The notes under the pieces were generated by a model. The model made no database searches. It worked only from the letters and a program-made list of their open reading frames with translations, and had not been told where the DNA came from. A stretch of 9,328 nt of DNA, taken from positions 1-9,328 of the forward strand of contig JABMQG010000012.1 in the NCBI GenBank assembly GCA_013203365.1. Reading direction: 5' to 3'. Origin of the DNA: Planctomycetota bacterium (GTDB lineage: Bacteria; Planctomycetota; Phycisphaerae; SM23-33; FEN-1343). The translations under genes and the position numbers were made by a program. Positions 1 to 6,654 of the stretch are shown in pieces (the stretch's first letter is position 1; every line of letters starts with the position of its first letter).

Positions 1-786
1 GAACACGTCGATTTCCTGGTAAAAGACCGCCTCAGTTGGGAGGAACACGTCAAGGGTAGACTGCTCGATACCGGACTCTACCGACGGCGAATCAATTTTG
101 AGGCCTATCGCCAGGCCAGGGGAAAGTGCGGCGAAAAAGACCTGTACTTCTGCTGGTCGGGCGTGAACGTCTTTGAATTGATGCACCCGGTGTGCGGGCA
201 CGAGCATATGCTAATGGGCATGGCCTTGGATCCGGACTGGGTCAAGGATATGTGCCAAGTCTACGCCGAACTGATAATCAAGCTTATGCAGATTCTCTTT
301 ACCGAGGAGGGCCTGCCAGACTGCGTTTTCTTCTACGAGGACATGGGCTTCAAGGCAAAGCCGTTCATGTCACCGGGGATGTACAAGGAAATCGTCTGGC
401 CCGCGCATAAGCTAACGTTCGACTACGCCCACTCCAAGGGCCTGCCCGTAATCGTTCATTCTTGCGGATACGTCGAACCGCTCGTCGAGGGACTGATCGA
501 GGCGGGCATGAACTGCCTGCAGGCGATGGAGGTCAAGGCAGGTATGGACCTGATCGCTCTGAAGAGAAAATTCGGCGACCGGATCGCCCTGTTCGGCGGG
601 ATGGATATCCGCACGCTGGAAAGCAACGACATCGAACAGGTCAAGGCCGAGTTGGACGGCAAACTCCCGGCCGCCATGAAAAACAGCGGCTACATCCTCC
701 ACACCGATCACAGCATACCCGACAGCGTCGACTACCAGACGTATCGATTCTTCCGCGACTACGGGTTGAAATTGGGAACGTACTGA
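1..786 (+). CDS. Uroporphyrinogen decarboxylase (URO-D) family protein, 5'-truncated by window edge
   Basis: The reading frame is open from the first base to a TGA at 784-786, giving 261 visible residues, so the true start is off the left edge. A GTG at 163 is only an internal codon. The visible part has the pattern of a URO-D-fold TIM barrel: an acidic FFYEDMG segment, KPFMSP, a VIVHSCG strand (His153 and Cys155 of the visible part), a LFGGMDIRTLE strand and a C-terminal HTDHSIPDSV segment followed by YRFF. The His-X-Cys pair resembles two zinc ligands of corrinoid-dependent methyltransferases such as MtaA. The third ligand of those enzymes, a Cys near the C-terminus, is not seen here; the position reads HTDHSIP. 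This argues against true haem-pathway HemE and leaves the substrate open. Family members of this kind are numerous in anaerobes and planctomycetes. The family call is firm; the function is unknown. Confidence 0.85.
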   Translation, partial: EHVDFLVKDRLSWEEHVKGRLLDTGLYRRRINFEAYRQARGKCGEKDLYFCWSGVNVFELMHPVCGHEHMLMGMALDPDWVKDMCQVYAELIIKLMQILFTEEGLPDCVFFYEDMGFKAKPFMSPGMYKEIVWPAHKLTFDYAHSKGLPVIVHSCGYVEPLVEGLIEAGMNCLQAMEVKAGMDLIALKRKFGDRIALFGGMDIRTLESNDIEQVKAELDGKLPAAMKNSGYILHTDHSIPDSVDYQTYRFFRDYGLKLGTY

Positions 787-808
787 CCCCGCCGGCATGC
801 GGCGAAAA

Positions 809-844
809 GGACTTATGCGGCCTCGTTAGGCCGCATAACAGTCC
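809..844 (-). terminator. Hairpin, probable intrinsic terminator between convergent genes
   Basis: Positions 813-823 are perfectly complementary to 828-838 (11 bp, loop CGTT at 824-827). The stem extends by GGAC at 809-812 pairing with GTCC at 841-844 across a two-base bulge. Read on the minus strand the stem is followed at once by TTTTCG, a short U-tract, so it suits the minus-strand gene ending at 908. On the plus strand it lies 22 bases after the URO-D-like stop but has no T-run. It may work in both directions, more weakly on the plus strand. Confidence 0.6.
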
Positions 845-907
845 GACGCCGTCTTCTTCCGGGTTGGTCCTCGCTTGGCCGGGAGAATCACATTCAATCG
901 TAACTCG

Positions 908-1111
908 TTACTTATTCAAATCTTCCCGTTGCCGAAGGATTTCTTCCAGCATCGCGCCGAGTTTGACCTGATTGACGGCGAGCTTATGCAGGCTCTGTAT
1001 GACCCAGACTATACCAACGACCGCCAAGCCGCCAAAAATCGCAGCCCAGCCGGCGAGGGTATCTGTCTGGACGTCTGCAAAGAAATTCCAGCCACAGCCC
1101 AAAAGGTTCAT
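908..1111 (-). CDS. Small single-span membrane protein of unknown function
   Basis: I do not recognise this protein. It has 67 residues starting with MNLLGCGWNFF. One hydrophobic segment lies at about residues 19-39 (AGWAAIFGGLAVVGIVWVI), followed by a basic, helix-prone tail ending EEILRQREDLNK that would probably form an amphipathic or coiled-coil cytoplasmic helix. The ATG at 1111 is preferred over the upstream ATG at 1213 because an AAGGGA Shine-Dalgarno-like sequence precedes it by about eight bases, and the 34 extra residues from the longer start look unlike coding sequence (polar, no domain pattern). The gene diverges from pheA and converges on the URO-D-like gene, with a terminator-like hairpin 63 bases after its stop. 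That layout of start signal, membrane segment and terminator supports a real gene. It could be a regulatory or scaffold microprotein, but nothing in the sequence says which. Confidence 0.55.
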   Translation of the reverse strand: MNLLGCGWNFFADVQTDTLAGWAAIFGGLAVVGIVWVIQSLHKLAVNQVKLGAMLEEILRQREDLNK

Positions 1112-1263
1112 GCGCGGTTCCCTTTCATTAATGATGTAGCCGGCTTCATCGCCCAAACCCGGCTGCACGGACTGTAACAGAAAACGTTTCCCCCGGCCAG
1201 GGTCGCCGGCCAAGCTGTTTACAGTCGGAGATTAAGATACGGAAATGAAATCCGCCAAATGCC

Positions 1264-1292
1264 TTGACCCAGCAGGGGTGGGAGGTTAAAAG
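1264..1292 (+). promoter_or_regulatory. Possible sigma70-type promoter upstream of pheA
   Basis: TTGACC at 1264-1269 matches five of six -35 consensus bases. A 17-base spacer separates it from TAAAAG at 1287-1292, which matches four of six -10 bases. It lies in the 238-base divergent gap between the small membrane protein gene and pheA and would give a leader of about 50 bases. Apart from this I see nothing definite in the gap, and no attenuator or leader peptide rich in Phe or Tyr. Such matches arise by chance, so this is weak. Confidence 0.3.
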
Positions 1293-1349
1293 GAGTGGTC
1301 TTAATTTGAAGCGGATAGGGTGTGCGCCCATCGCGCTCAGGTAAAAACT

Positions 1350-2444
1350 ATGTCGCAAGAGAAACCCAACGTCGAGTCGCTGAGCCACTTGCGGGCTGAG
1401 ATCGACCGCATTGATGCCCAGTTGATTGAATTGCTCAATCGCCGGGCCGACATCGTGGTGCGCGTTGGCAAGACCAAGCAGCAAACAGGCACGTCGATCT
1501 ACGCCCCCGACCGTGAACATGAGGTGCTCGAGCGGATTCGTCAACTGAATGCCGGCCCGCTGCCGGACAAGACGGTCACTGCTATCTGGCGCGAGCTGAT
1601 GAGCGGGTCGTTCGCCTTGGAAAAGCCGCTCCGCGTGGCTTTCCTCGGCCCGGAGGGCAGTTTCAGCCACCTGGCGGCCATGCGAAAATTTGGAGCCAGC
1701 GTAGAGTATCTGCCAATGGCAGACATCCGAGCGGTCTTCACCGAGGTCAGGGGCGGGCACGTTGACCTGGGCATGGTGCCGATCGAAAACAGCGTCGGCG
1801 GCGGCGTGATCGACACGCTCGACGCCTTCCTCGACGCCAACGTGCGCGTGGTGGCCGAGGTGCTTGTGGAGGTCCACCACAACCTCTTGGCAAAGTACCC
1901 CCAGGACGAAATCTCCATGATCGCATCCAAGCCGGAGGTCTTCGCCCAGTGTCGAAACTGGTTGTCGGGGCAGTTCCACAAGGTGGATCTGGTTCCGACG
2001 GCGTCCACGGCCAAGGCGGCTGAGATGGCGGCGAAACAGCACGGGCTGGCGGCAATCGGGTCCATTTTGGCGTCGGAGTTGTATGGGTTGAATGTCATCT
2101 TCGCCGGCATCGAGGACAACCCGGCCAACGTTACGCGGTTCTTCGTCATCGGAACCGAGCCCACACCCCCGACTGGGTCGGACAAGACAGCACTTATGTT
2201 CGTTACCGGCCATAAGCCCGGGGCGCTGGTGGAGGTGCTGGAGGTTCTGCGAAAGCACAAAGTCAACATGACCAACATCGCCACCCGGCCGTCCAAACGA
2301 GGCGACTGGGAATACACCTTTTTCGTCGATTGCGAGGGGCACTGCGAAACCGGTTCACTACCGCAGGCCATCGCGGATGCACGCCAGCACTGCCTGCAGT
2401 TCAACGTGCTGGGCAGCTTCCCCAAGGCCAGGGAGGCGATATAG
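1350..2444 (+). CDS. pheA: Bifunctional chorismate mutase / prephenate dehydratase (P-protein)
   Basis: This cytoplasmic enzyme converts chorismate to prephenate and then to phenylpyruvate, the precursor of phenylalanine. The 364 residues match the usual length of about 360. An AroQ-type chorismate mutase domain covers residues 10-90 (LRAEIDRID, Lys41, and YAPDRE with Glu57). The prephenate dehydratase domain covers about 95-270, with VAFLGPEGSFSH, VPIENSVGGG and the catalytic VTRF (Thr262). A C-terminal ACT domain, about 280-360, holds the GALV motif at 291-294. The usual ESRP motif of the phenylalanine site reads ATRP at 311-314, so allosteric behaviour may differ. I chose the ATG at 1350 over a GTG at 1320 because an AGG lies eight bases before it and the sequence from there matches the normal domain start. 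DAHP synthase follows after 38 bases. Identification is secure. Confidence 0.96.
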   Translation: MSQEKPNVESLSHLRAEIDRIDAQLIELLNRRADIVVRVGKTKQQTGTSIYAPDREHEVLERIRQLNAGPLPDKTVTAIWRELMSGSFALEKPLRVAFLGPEGSFSHLAAMRKFGASVEYLPMADIRAVFTEVRGGHVDLGMVPIENSVGGGVIDTLDAFLDANVRVVAEVLVEVHHNLLAKYPQDEISMIASKPEVFAQCRNWLSGQFHKVDLVPTASTAKAAEMAAKQHGLAAIGSILASELYGLNVIFAGIEDNPANVTRFFVIGTEPTPPTGSDKTALMFVTGHKPGALVEVLEVLRKHKVNMTNIATRPSKRGDWEYTFFVDCEGHCETGSLPQAIADARQHCLQFNVLGSFPKAREAI

Positions 2445-2482
2445 GTTTTGACTATCGATCTTAGACTTAGACGGAAGCCGGC

Positions 2483-3562
2483 ATGATTGTCGTTATGCAA
2501 CATGGTGCATCTGAACCGCAGATACAGCACGTGATCGAGCGGATTCGCCAGCTCGGGCTTACCGAACACCTCAGCCGCGGCGAGTTCCGCACGGTCATCG
2601 GGGCGGTCGGCGATAAGAGGCCCGAACACCAAACCATCCTGGAAGCCATCGATGGCGTCGAACAGGTGGTTCCGATAATGAAGCCGTATAAGCTGGCTTC
2701 TCGCGAGTTCCACCCCGTCGACTCCCAGGTTGACGTCGGCGGCGTGACCATCGGCGGCGGGGGCGTGGTCCTGATCGCCGGGCCGTGCGCGGTGGAAAAC
2801 AGACAGTCCCTTCACACTATTGCCGAGGCGGCCCGCGCGGGTGGGGCGGCGATACTACGGGGCGGGGCGTTCAAGCCGAGGACCAGCCCTTACAGCTTTC
2901 AGGGCCTCGGACTGGATGGCCTGAAAATGCTCCGTGAAGTCGGCGACGAGTTCGGTATGCCCGTCGTTACCGAGGTCGTGGCGGTCAAGGACGTGGAACT
3001 GGTTGCGCGTTACGCCGACATGATTCAGATCGGGGCCAGGAACGTGCAGAATTTCAACCTACTCTCGGAGGTAGGCATGACCGGCAAGCCGGTCTTCCTC
3101 AAACGCGGCTTCGCAACGACGATCGGCGAGTACCTTATGAGTGCCGAATACGTTCTCAGCCAGGGCAATCGCAAGCTCGTGTTGTGCGAGAGGGGGATAA
3201 AAACCTTCGAGACCGAACTGAGGTTCACCTTCGATGTCTCGGCCGTGCCTGTGATCAAACACAACACCCACCTGCCGATCTTCGTAGACCCCTCTCACGC
3301 CTGTGGTCGGCGTGAATTCGTCACGGCCCTGGCGCTGGCCGGCGTGGCGGCCGGGGCCGACGGCGTGATGGTCGAGATACACAACTGCCCTGAGGAGGCC
3401 ATGTGCGATGGGCCCCAGGCCCTGCTGCCTGAGATGTTCGCCGACCTTGCCCGCCGCCTCGCCGACGTGGCCAAGGCCGTCGGGAAAGAACTGGTTCCAC
3501 CCGGGCCGCGGGGGCGGGCAGGCGGCAAAGACCACGGTGAACGTGGAGCCCAGATCAATTGA
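2483..3562 (+). CDS. aroF: 3-deoxy-7-phosphoheptulonate (DAHP) synthase, type I beta, with N-terminal regulatory domain
   Basis: This enzyme condenses phosphoenolpyruvate and erythrose 4-phosphate, the first step of the shikimate pathway. Residues 1-80 form a ferredoxin-like domain (MIVVM start, RTVIGAVGD, PYKLASREFHP) like the one through which the Thermotoga maritima enzyme senses tyrosine. The TIM barrel follows: LIAGPCAVE, RGGAFKPRTSPYSFQG, IQIGARNVQNF, FLKRG, LCERGIKTFE, DPSHACGRRE and VEIHNCPEEAMCDGP. The metal ligands expected for the family are all present: Cys102, His272, Glu298 and Asp309. A GGAAG Shine-Dalgarno sequence sits five bases before the ATG. At 359 residues it is about 20 longer than typical members; the excess is a Gly/Arg-rich C-terminal tail after about residue 337. 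The adjacent pheA gene fits a Phe/Tyr pathway role. The symbol aroF is used loosely; some genomes call this type aroA or aroG. Confidence 0.95.
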   Translation: MIVVMQHGASEPQIQHVIERIRQLGLTEHLSRGEFRTVIGAVGDKRPEHQTILEAIDGVEQVVPIMKPYKLASREFHPVDSQVDVGGVTIGGGGVVLIAGPCAVENRQSLHTIAEAARAGGAAILRGGAFKPRTSPYSFQGLGLDGLKMLREVGDEFGMPVVTEVVAVKDVELVARYADMIQIGARNVQNFNLLSEVGMTGKPVFLKRGFATTIGEYLMSAEYVLSQGNRKLVLCERGIKTFETELRFTFDVSAVPVIKHNTHLPIFVDPSHACGRREFVTALALAGVAAGADGVMVEIHNCPEEAMCDGPQALLPEMFADLARRLADVAKAVGKELVPPGPRGRAGGKDHGERGAQIN

Positions 3563-3602
3563 ATACAAGATGAGGCTACTTTAGTTAAGTATAGGATAAG
3601 TG

Positions 3603-4361
3603 ATGGTACGAAGGTTATTTATCGCCGGCAACTGGAAGATGAACACATCCTCGTCGCGAGCCGTGGAATTGGCCGAGCAAGTGGCCGGGGCATTGGCCTA
3701 CGTCGACAACATCGACTTGGCGGTCTTCCCTCCGTTCGTCTACCTGTCGCAAGTAGCCGAGGTACTTAAGGGAACTGCCCTGGCTGTCGGGGCTCAAGAC
3801 TGTTTCTACGAGGATAACGGCGCGTTCACGGGCGAAATCTCCACGGCCATGCTCAAGGACGTCGGCTGTAGTTACGTCATCATCGGTCATAGCGAACGTC
3901 GCCACGTGATAGGAGAGGCCGACGAATTGATCAACCGCAAGGTGCTCAAGGCGGTTGGCGACGGGCTCAAGCCGATCCTTTGCGTCGGCGAACTGTTGGA
4001 GCAGCGCCAGGCCGACGAGACCGACGAGGTGGTCAGCCGGCAGGTCAAAATCGGCCTGGAAGGCCTTGGCAAAGCGGACGTGCTGAACGTGACCATTGCA
4101 TACGAGCCGGTCTGGGCCATTGGCACCGGCGAGACAGCCACGCCCGAGCAGGCCCAGCAGGCCCACGCGATGATTCGCCAACTCCTGGGCGAGCTGTACG
4201 GCGGCAGCGTGGCCCAAAGCGTGCGAATTCAATACGGTGGATCGGTTAAGCCCGACAACGCCGCCGAACTGCTGGCGTGCCCGGATATCGACGGTGCCCT
4301 CGTGGGCGGGGCAAGCCTGAAAGTGACAGACTTCGCCGGCATTGTGGCCGGCGGACGGTGA
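3603..4361 (+). CDS. tpiA: Triose-phosphate isomerase
   Basis: This glycolytic enzyme interconverts dihydroxyacetone phosphate and glyceraldehyde 3-phosphate. The 252 residues match the family length. All active-site elements are visible: FIAGNWKMN with Asn10 and Lys12, IIGHSERR with His96, AYEPVWAIGTG with the general base Glu168 and flexible loop 6, and the phosphate-binding YGGSVKP (211-217) and GALVGGASL. A GTG at 3600 is directly followed by an ATG at 3603; the ATG is preferred because AGGA at 3593-3596 is then six bases away rather than three. The gene sits 40 bases after DAHP synthase and 34 before secG. A tpiA-secG neighbourhood is common in bacteria and usually reflects shared transcription rather than function. 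Nothing is unusual in the protein. Confidence 0.98.
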   Translation: MVRRLFIAGNWKMNTSSSRAVELAEQVAGALAYVDNIDLAVFPPFVYLSQVAEVLKGTALAVGAQDCFYEDNGAFTGEISTAMLKDVGCSYVIIGHSERRHVIGEADELINRKVLKAVGDGLKPILCVGELLEQRQADETDEVVSRQVKIGLEGLGKADVLNVTIAYEPVWAIGTGETATPEQAQQAHAMIRQLLGELYGGSVAQSVRIQYGGSVKPDNAAELLACPDIDGALVGGASLKVTDFAGIVAGGR

Positions 4362-4395
4362 ACAACATTATTTAAAGTAGGCAGAGAGAACTACC

Positions 4396-4791
4396 ATGGT
4401 GCTGTTTCTGACTATCCTGTTCGTTTTGATTTGCGTACTTCTGATCGGCGTTATCCTGCTGCAAAAAGGCCGGGGTGGCGGCTTGTCCGGCGCCTTCGGC
4501 GGGGCGGACGGGCATTCGGCCTTCGGTAGCCGAACCGGGGACATGTTTACATGGATCACGGTCGTGCTCGTTGCGGTTTTTTTGATCCTGAGCGTGGTAA
4601 CGGTCAAGTACTTCCGCCCGCCACAGGTGAGTTTGCAGCAGGCACCGACAGGCCCTCCGCCCGCAGATTACGGCGGCACCGACGCGCAGCCGGCGGCGGC
4701 GAACGTGGAAACACAACCGGTATCAACGGCTGCGCCGTCGCCTGTGACGGACGAGTCGGCCCCGATGCCTGCCGACGGGCCGGACCAATAA
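4396..4791 (+). CDS. secG: Preprotein translocase subunit SecG
   Basis: SecG is an accessory subunit of the SecYEG channel in the cytoplasmic membrane and assists SecA-driven export. The 131-residue protein has the SecG plan: a first membrane segment at about residues 2-22, the conserved loop LLQKGRGGGLSGAFGG (21-36), and a second membrane segment at about 51-70. After KYFRPP comes a tail of about 57 residues rich in Pro, Ala, Thr and Gln, with acidic residues and no domain pattern, probably disordered. Many SecG proteins are only 70-110 residues, so the tail accounts for the extra length. A GAGAGA purine run lies a little upstream of the ATG at 4396. The gene lies between tpiA and yicC with short gaps, so it is probably cotranscribed with them. 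Confidence 0.93.
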   Translation: MVLFLTILFVLICVLLIGVILLQKGRGGGLSGAFGGADGHSAFGSRTGDMFTWITVVLVAVFLILSVVTVKYFRPPQVSLQQAPTGPPPADYGGTDAQPAAANVETQPVSTAAPSPVTDESAPMPADGPDQ

Positions 4792-4817
4792 CGATTCAGT
4801 AAACCCAAGGTGCGACC

Positions 4818-5690
4818 ATGCTGTATTCAATGACAGGTTTTAGTGCGGCCCACGTTGAGATCGCCGGCGTTAGCTACGGCATTGAGATCCGCAGCGTCAA
4901 CGGCCGATATTTCAAGGCTAATCTCCGCCTGCCGGAGATGTGGACCCACGCCGAAGTGGAAATAGAGAAGATGCTCCGCGTGCGGCTGACACGCGGGACG
5001 GTCAATTTTGCGCTGCGAATGCGAATGGCCGGCGAAGTCGCGGCCTCCACCGTCAACGCCCAAGCCTTGCAGCGGTATGTCGAGCAGGCCCGTTCCGCCC
5101 TGCCGGCCGAAGCGGTGCTCGATGTCGGCACGATGCTCCTGCTGCCCGGTGTCTGCCAGCCGCCCCTGGCCGATGATCTCTGCGAAAAGAGCTCCCCGGC
5201 ACTCATGGCAGCGATCGAGCAGGCGATCGAGTCGCTGCTTCAGATGCGGCGGCAGGAAGGCCTGTCGACGCACACCGACCTGATGGCCCAGTGCCGGGTC
5301 ATCGAACAGGAACTCTCGGCGGTCTGGGACCGCAAGCAGACGGTCGTCGCCGACTTTCATGACCGCCTGCTGGCGCGGGTCAACGAGCTGGTCAACTCCG
5401 CCGAGTTGAAAGTCAACGAGCAGGACCTGGTTCGTGAAGTGGCGGTTTTCGCCGAGCGCAGCGACATCAGCGAAGAGGTCGTCCGCCTGCGCAGCCACAT
5501 TGACCAGTTTCGCCGGGTGGCCGACAAGGATGACCACCCCGGGCGGAAGCTGGAGTTCATCAGCCAGGAGATGTTCCGCGAAGCAAACACAATCGCCTCC
5601 AAGGCCAACGATGCCGACATTGCGCGGGCAGTGGTTGAAATCAAGACGGCCATCGATCGCATCAAGGAGCAGGTACAAAATGTGGAGTGA
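4818..5690 (+). CDS. yicC: YicC/YloC family endoribonuclease
   Basis: This is a member of the YicC family; the Escherichia coli protein is an endoribonuclease implicated in small-RNA turnover. At 290 residues it has the usual length. The N-terminus carries the family signature MLYSMTGF, then EIRSVNGRYFKANLRLPE with the conserved Arg-Ser-Val-Asn and Arg30. The C-terminal domain (residues 240-290) has the second signature, GRKLEFISQEMFREANTI, followed by SKAND and a final helix ending EQVQNVE. An AAGGTG Shine-Dalgarno-like sequence lies five bases before the ATG at 4818. The order yicC, gmk, rpoZ, coaBC is widely conserved in bacteria, which supports the call. The precise RNA targets here are unknown. 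A 91-base gap separates it from gmk. Confidence 0.94.
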   Translation: MLYSMTGFSAAHVEIAGVSYGIEIRSVNGRYFKANLRLPEMWTHAEVEIEKMLRVRLTRGTVNFALRMRMAGEVAASTVNAQALQRYVEQARSALPAEAVLDVGTMLLLPGVCQPPLADDLCEKSSPALMAAIEQAIESLLQMRRQEGLSTHTDLMAQCRVIEQELSAVWDRKQTVVADFHDRLLARVNELVNSAELKVNEQDLVREVAVFAERSDISEEVVRLRSHIDQFRRVADKDDHPGRKLEFISQEMFREANTIASKANDADIARAVVEIKTAIDRIKEQVQNVE

Positions 5691-5781
5691 GCCGGGCTTG
5701 TAGTTTCCGATTGTCGGCGGTGCCCGAAGCAGGGCATCCCGCGGCCAGGCACCAGCAGCCGCCTGTACCGGCCATGGAGCA

Positions 5782-6387
5782 ATGAACGAGAAAACGGCCA
5801 AAGAGGAAAAAGGCTCTAGCCGGCGCGGCCGACTGTTTGTGATTAGCGGCCCGTCGGGTGTCGGCAAGAGCACGGTGACACGCCAGGTGCTTAAGAGGAC
5901 AGGGGCGGCGTTCAGCATCTCGGTCACGACCAGGCCCAGACGGCAGGGTGAAGTCGATGGACGCGATTACCTGTTTGTTGACGACGAACGCTTTCGCCGA
6001 ATGATCGGCGACGACGCCCTTTTGGAGTGGGCGGAGGTGTTCGGGCACTATTACGGTACGCCGGCCGAGCCGGTTGAAAAGAACCTGGCAGCGGGGAAAA
6101 AGGTGCTGCTGGAGATCGACGTGCAGGGCGGTCGGCAGATAGCCGGCAGGTGCCCAGATGCGGTGCTGATTCTGCTTGTTCCGCCCGGCGGAGCGGAGTT
6201 GGGTCGCAGGCTTAGCGGCCGAGGAACGGAAAGCCCGGCCGCCGCCGCCAGTCGCCTGGCCAAAGCGGAAGAGGAAATAAGACTTGCCCGCGAAAGCGGT
6301 GCCTACACCTACGAGGTAGTCAACGACGACCTTGACGAGACAGTAAACCAGGTCGCGGCTATCGTGGAAGAGGAGAGTTGTCTATAA
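5782..6387 (+). CDS. gmk: Guanylate kinase
   Basis: This cytoplasmic enzyme phosphorylates GMP to GDP with ATP in guanine nucleotide synthesis. The 201 residues fit the family. The P-loop GPSGVGKS is at residues 23-30, the GMP-binding segment TTRPRRQGEVDGRDYLF at 49-65, the LLEWAEVFGHYYGTP strand and loop at 80-94, LLEIDVQGGRQI at 109-120, and the lid with RRLSGRGTES near 142-151. The C-terminal YEVVNDDLDETV is also typical. The ATG at 5782 gives a normal N-terminus with a short charged extension before the first strand. The Shine-Dalgarno sequence is poor: only GGAG two bases upstream. The stop TAA shares its last base with the rpoZ ATG, so the two are probably translationally coupled. Confidence 0.96.
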   Translation: MNEKTAKEEKGSSRRGRLFVISGPSGVGKSTVTRQVLKRTGAAFSISVTTRPRRQGEVDGRDYLFVDDERFRRMIGDDALLEWAEVFGHYYGTPAEPVEKNLAAGKKVLLEIDVQGGRQIAGRCPDAVLILLVPPGGAELGRRLSGRGTESPAAAASRLAKAEEEIRLARESGAYTYEVVNDDLDETVNQVAAIVEEESCL

Positions 6388-6614
6388 TGATAGAAGCGTT
6401 GAAAAATGAAGACCTTGCCATCAAAGTCGGTGGGAAATTCCGCCTGACCGCCTTGATTCAGAAACGTTTGTTGGAACTGCTGGAAGGCGCCCGCCCACTG
6501 GTCGAACGCCGACCCGGCATGACCGATATTGAACTGGTGATCGAAGAGATCCTTCAGGATAAGATCGCCATCAATTACGAAAAGTCCGACTTCGAGAAGC
6601 CGGCAGGGCAGTAG
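6387..6614 (+). CDS. rpoZ: DNA-directed RNA polymerase subunit omega
   Basis: Omega is the small RNA polymerase subunit that helps beta-prime fold and assemble. The 75-residue protein has the Rpb6/omega core VGGKFRLTALIQKRLLELLEGARPLVE at about residues 14-40, followed by a short acidic tail. I chose the ATG at 6387 over the in-frame TTG at 6378, because AGGAGAG at 6371-6377 then lies nine bases upstream; the TTG would overlap that signal. The start overlaps the gmk stop by one base (TAATG). Location directly after gmk is the classic bacterial arrangement and supports the call, which the short divergent sequence alone would make less certain. Confidence 0.9.
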   Translation: MIEALKNEDLAIKVGGKFRLTALIQKRLLELLEGARPLVERRPGMTDIELVIEEILQDKIAINYEKSDFEKPAGQ

Positions 6615-6625
6615 CATCGAACGGT

Positions 6626-6654
6626 GTCGGCCGCGTTTCGGGCGACGCGCCGAC
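6626..6654. other. GC-rich hairpin in the rpoZ-coaC gap
   Basis: Positions 6626-6636 pair with 6645-6654 to form ten base pairs with one bulged C, and the loop is TTCGGGCG. It begins 12 bases after the rpoZ stop. There is no T-run after it, so it is not a standard intrinsic terminator. It may stabilise the 3' end of the upstream message, slow transcription, or be chance in a GC-rich gap. The remaining 63 bases before coaC show nothing I can name. Confidence 0.35.

Noticed and set aside
1112..1213. N-terminal extension of the small membrane protein from an ATG at 1213
   Set aside because: The extra 34 residues show no signal or domain character, while the internal ATG at 1111 has a well-placed AAGGGA before it.
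2461..2472. Tandem TTAGAC repeat just before the DAHP synthase gene
   Set aside because: It has only two six-base copies, no symmetry and no matching site near other genes, so it is too little to call an operator.
1541..2815. Long minus-strand open frames (424 and 398 residues) opposite pheA and DAHP synthase
   Set aside because: They lie antisense to genes with clear catalytic motifs. Their translations have no recognisable domain and are rich in Arg and Ser, as expected for the shadow of GC-rich codons.
3559..3595. Possible promoter TTGAAT ... TATAGG before tpiA
   Set aside because: The spacing between the two boxes is about 25 bases, too long for a sigma70 promoter, and no better pairing was found.
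5721..5736. TGCCC/GGGCA inverted repeat in the yicC-gmk gap
   Set aside because: A five-base-pair stem with no T-run in a GC-rich gap is easily explained by chance.
5720..5785. Short frame GTG 5720 to TGA 5783-5785, ending ATG-GAG-CAA-TGA over the gmk start
   Set aside because: It could be a leader peptide, but there is no ribosome-binding sequence before the GTG, the peptide is low-complexity, and the frame is also open further upstream within yicC, so it is probably chance.
4827..5927. 366-residue minus-strand open frame opposite yicC
   Set aside because: It is antisense to a well-supported YicC protein and runs into the gmk start region. Composition is typical of a shadow frame, and no motif is visible.
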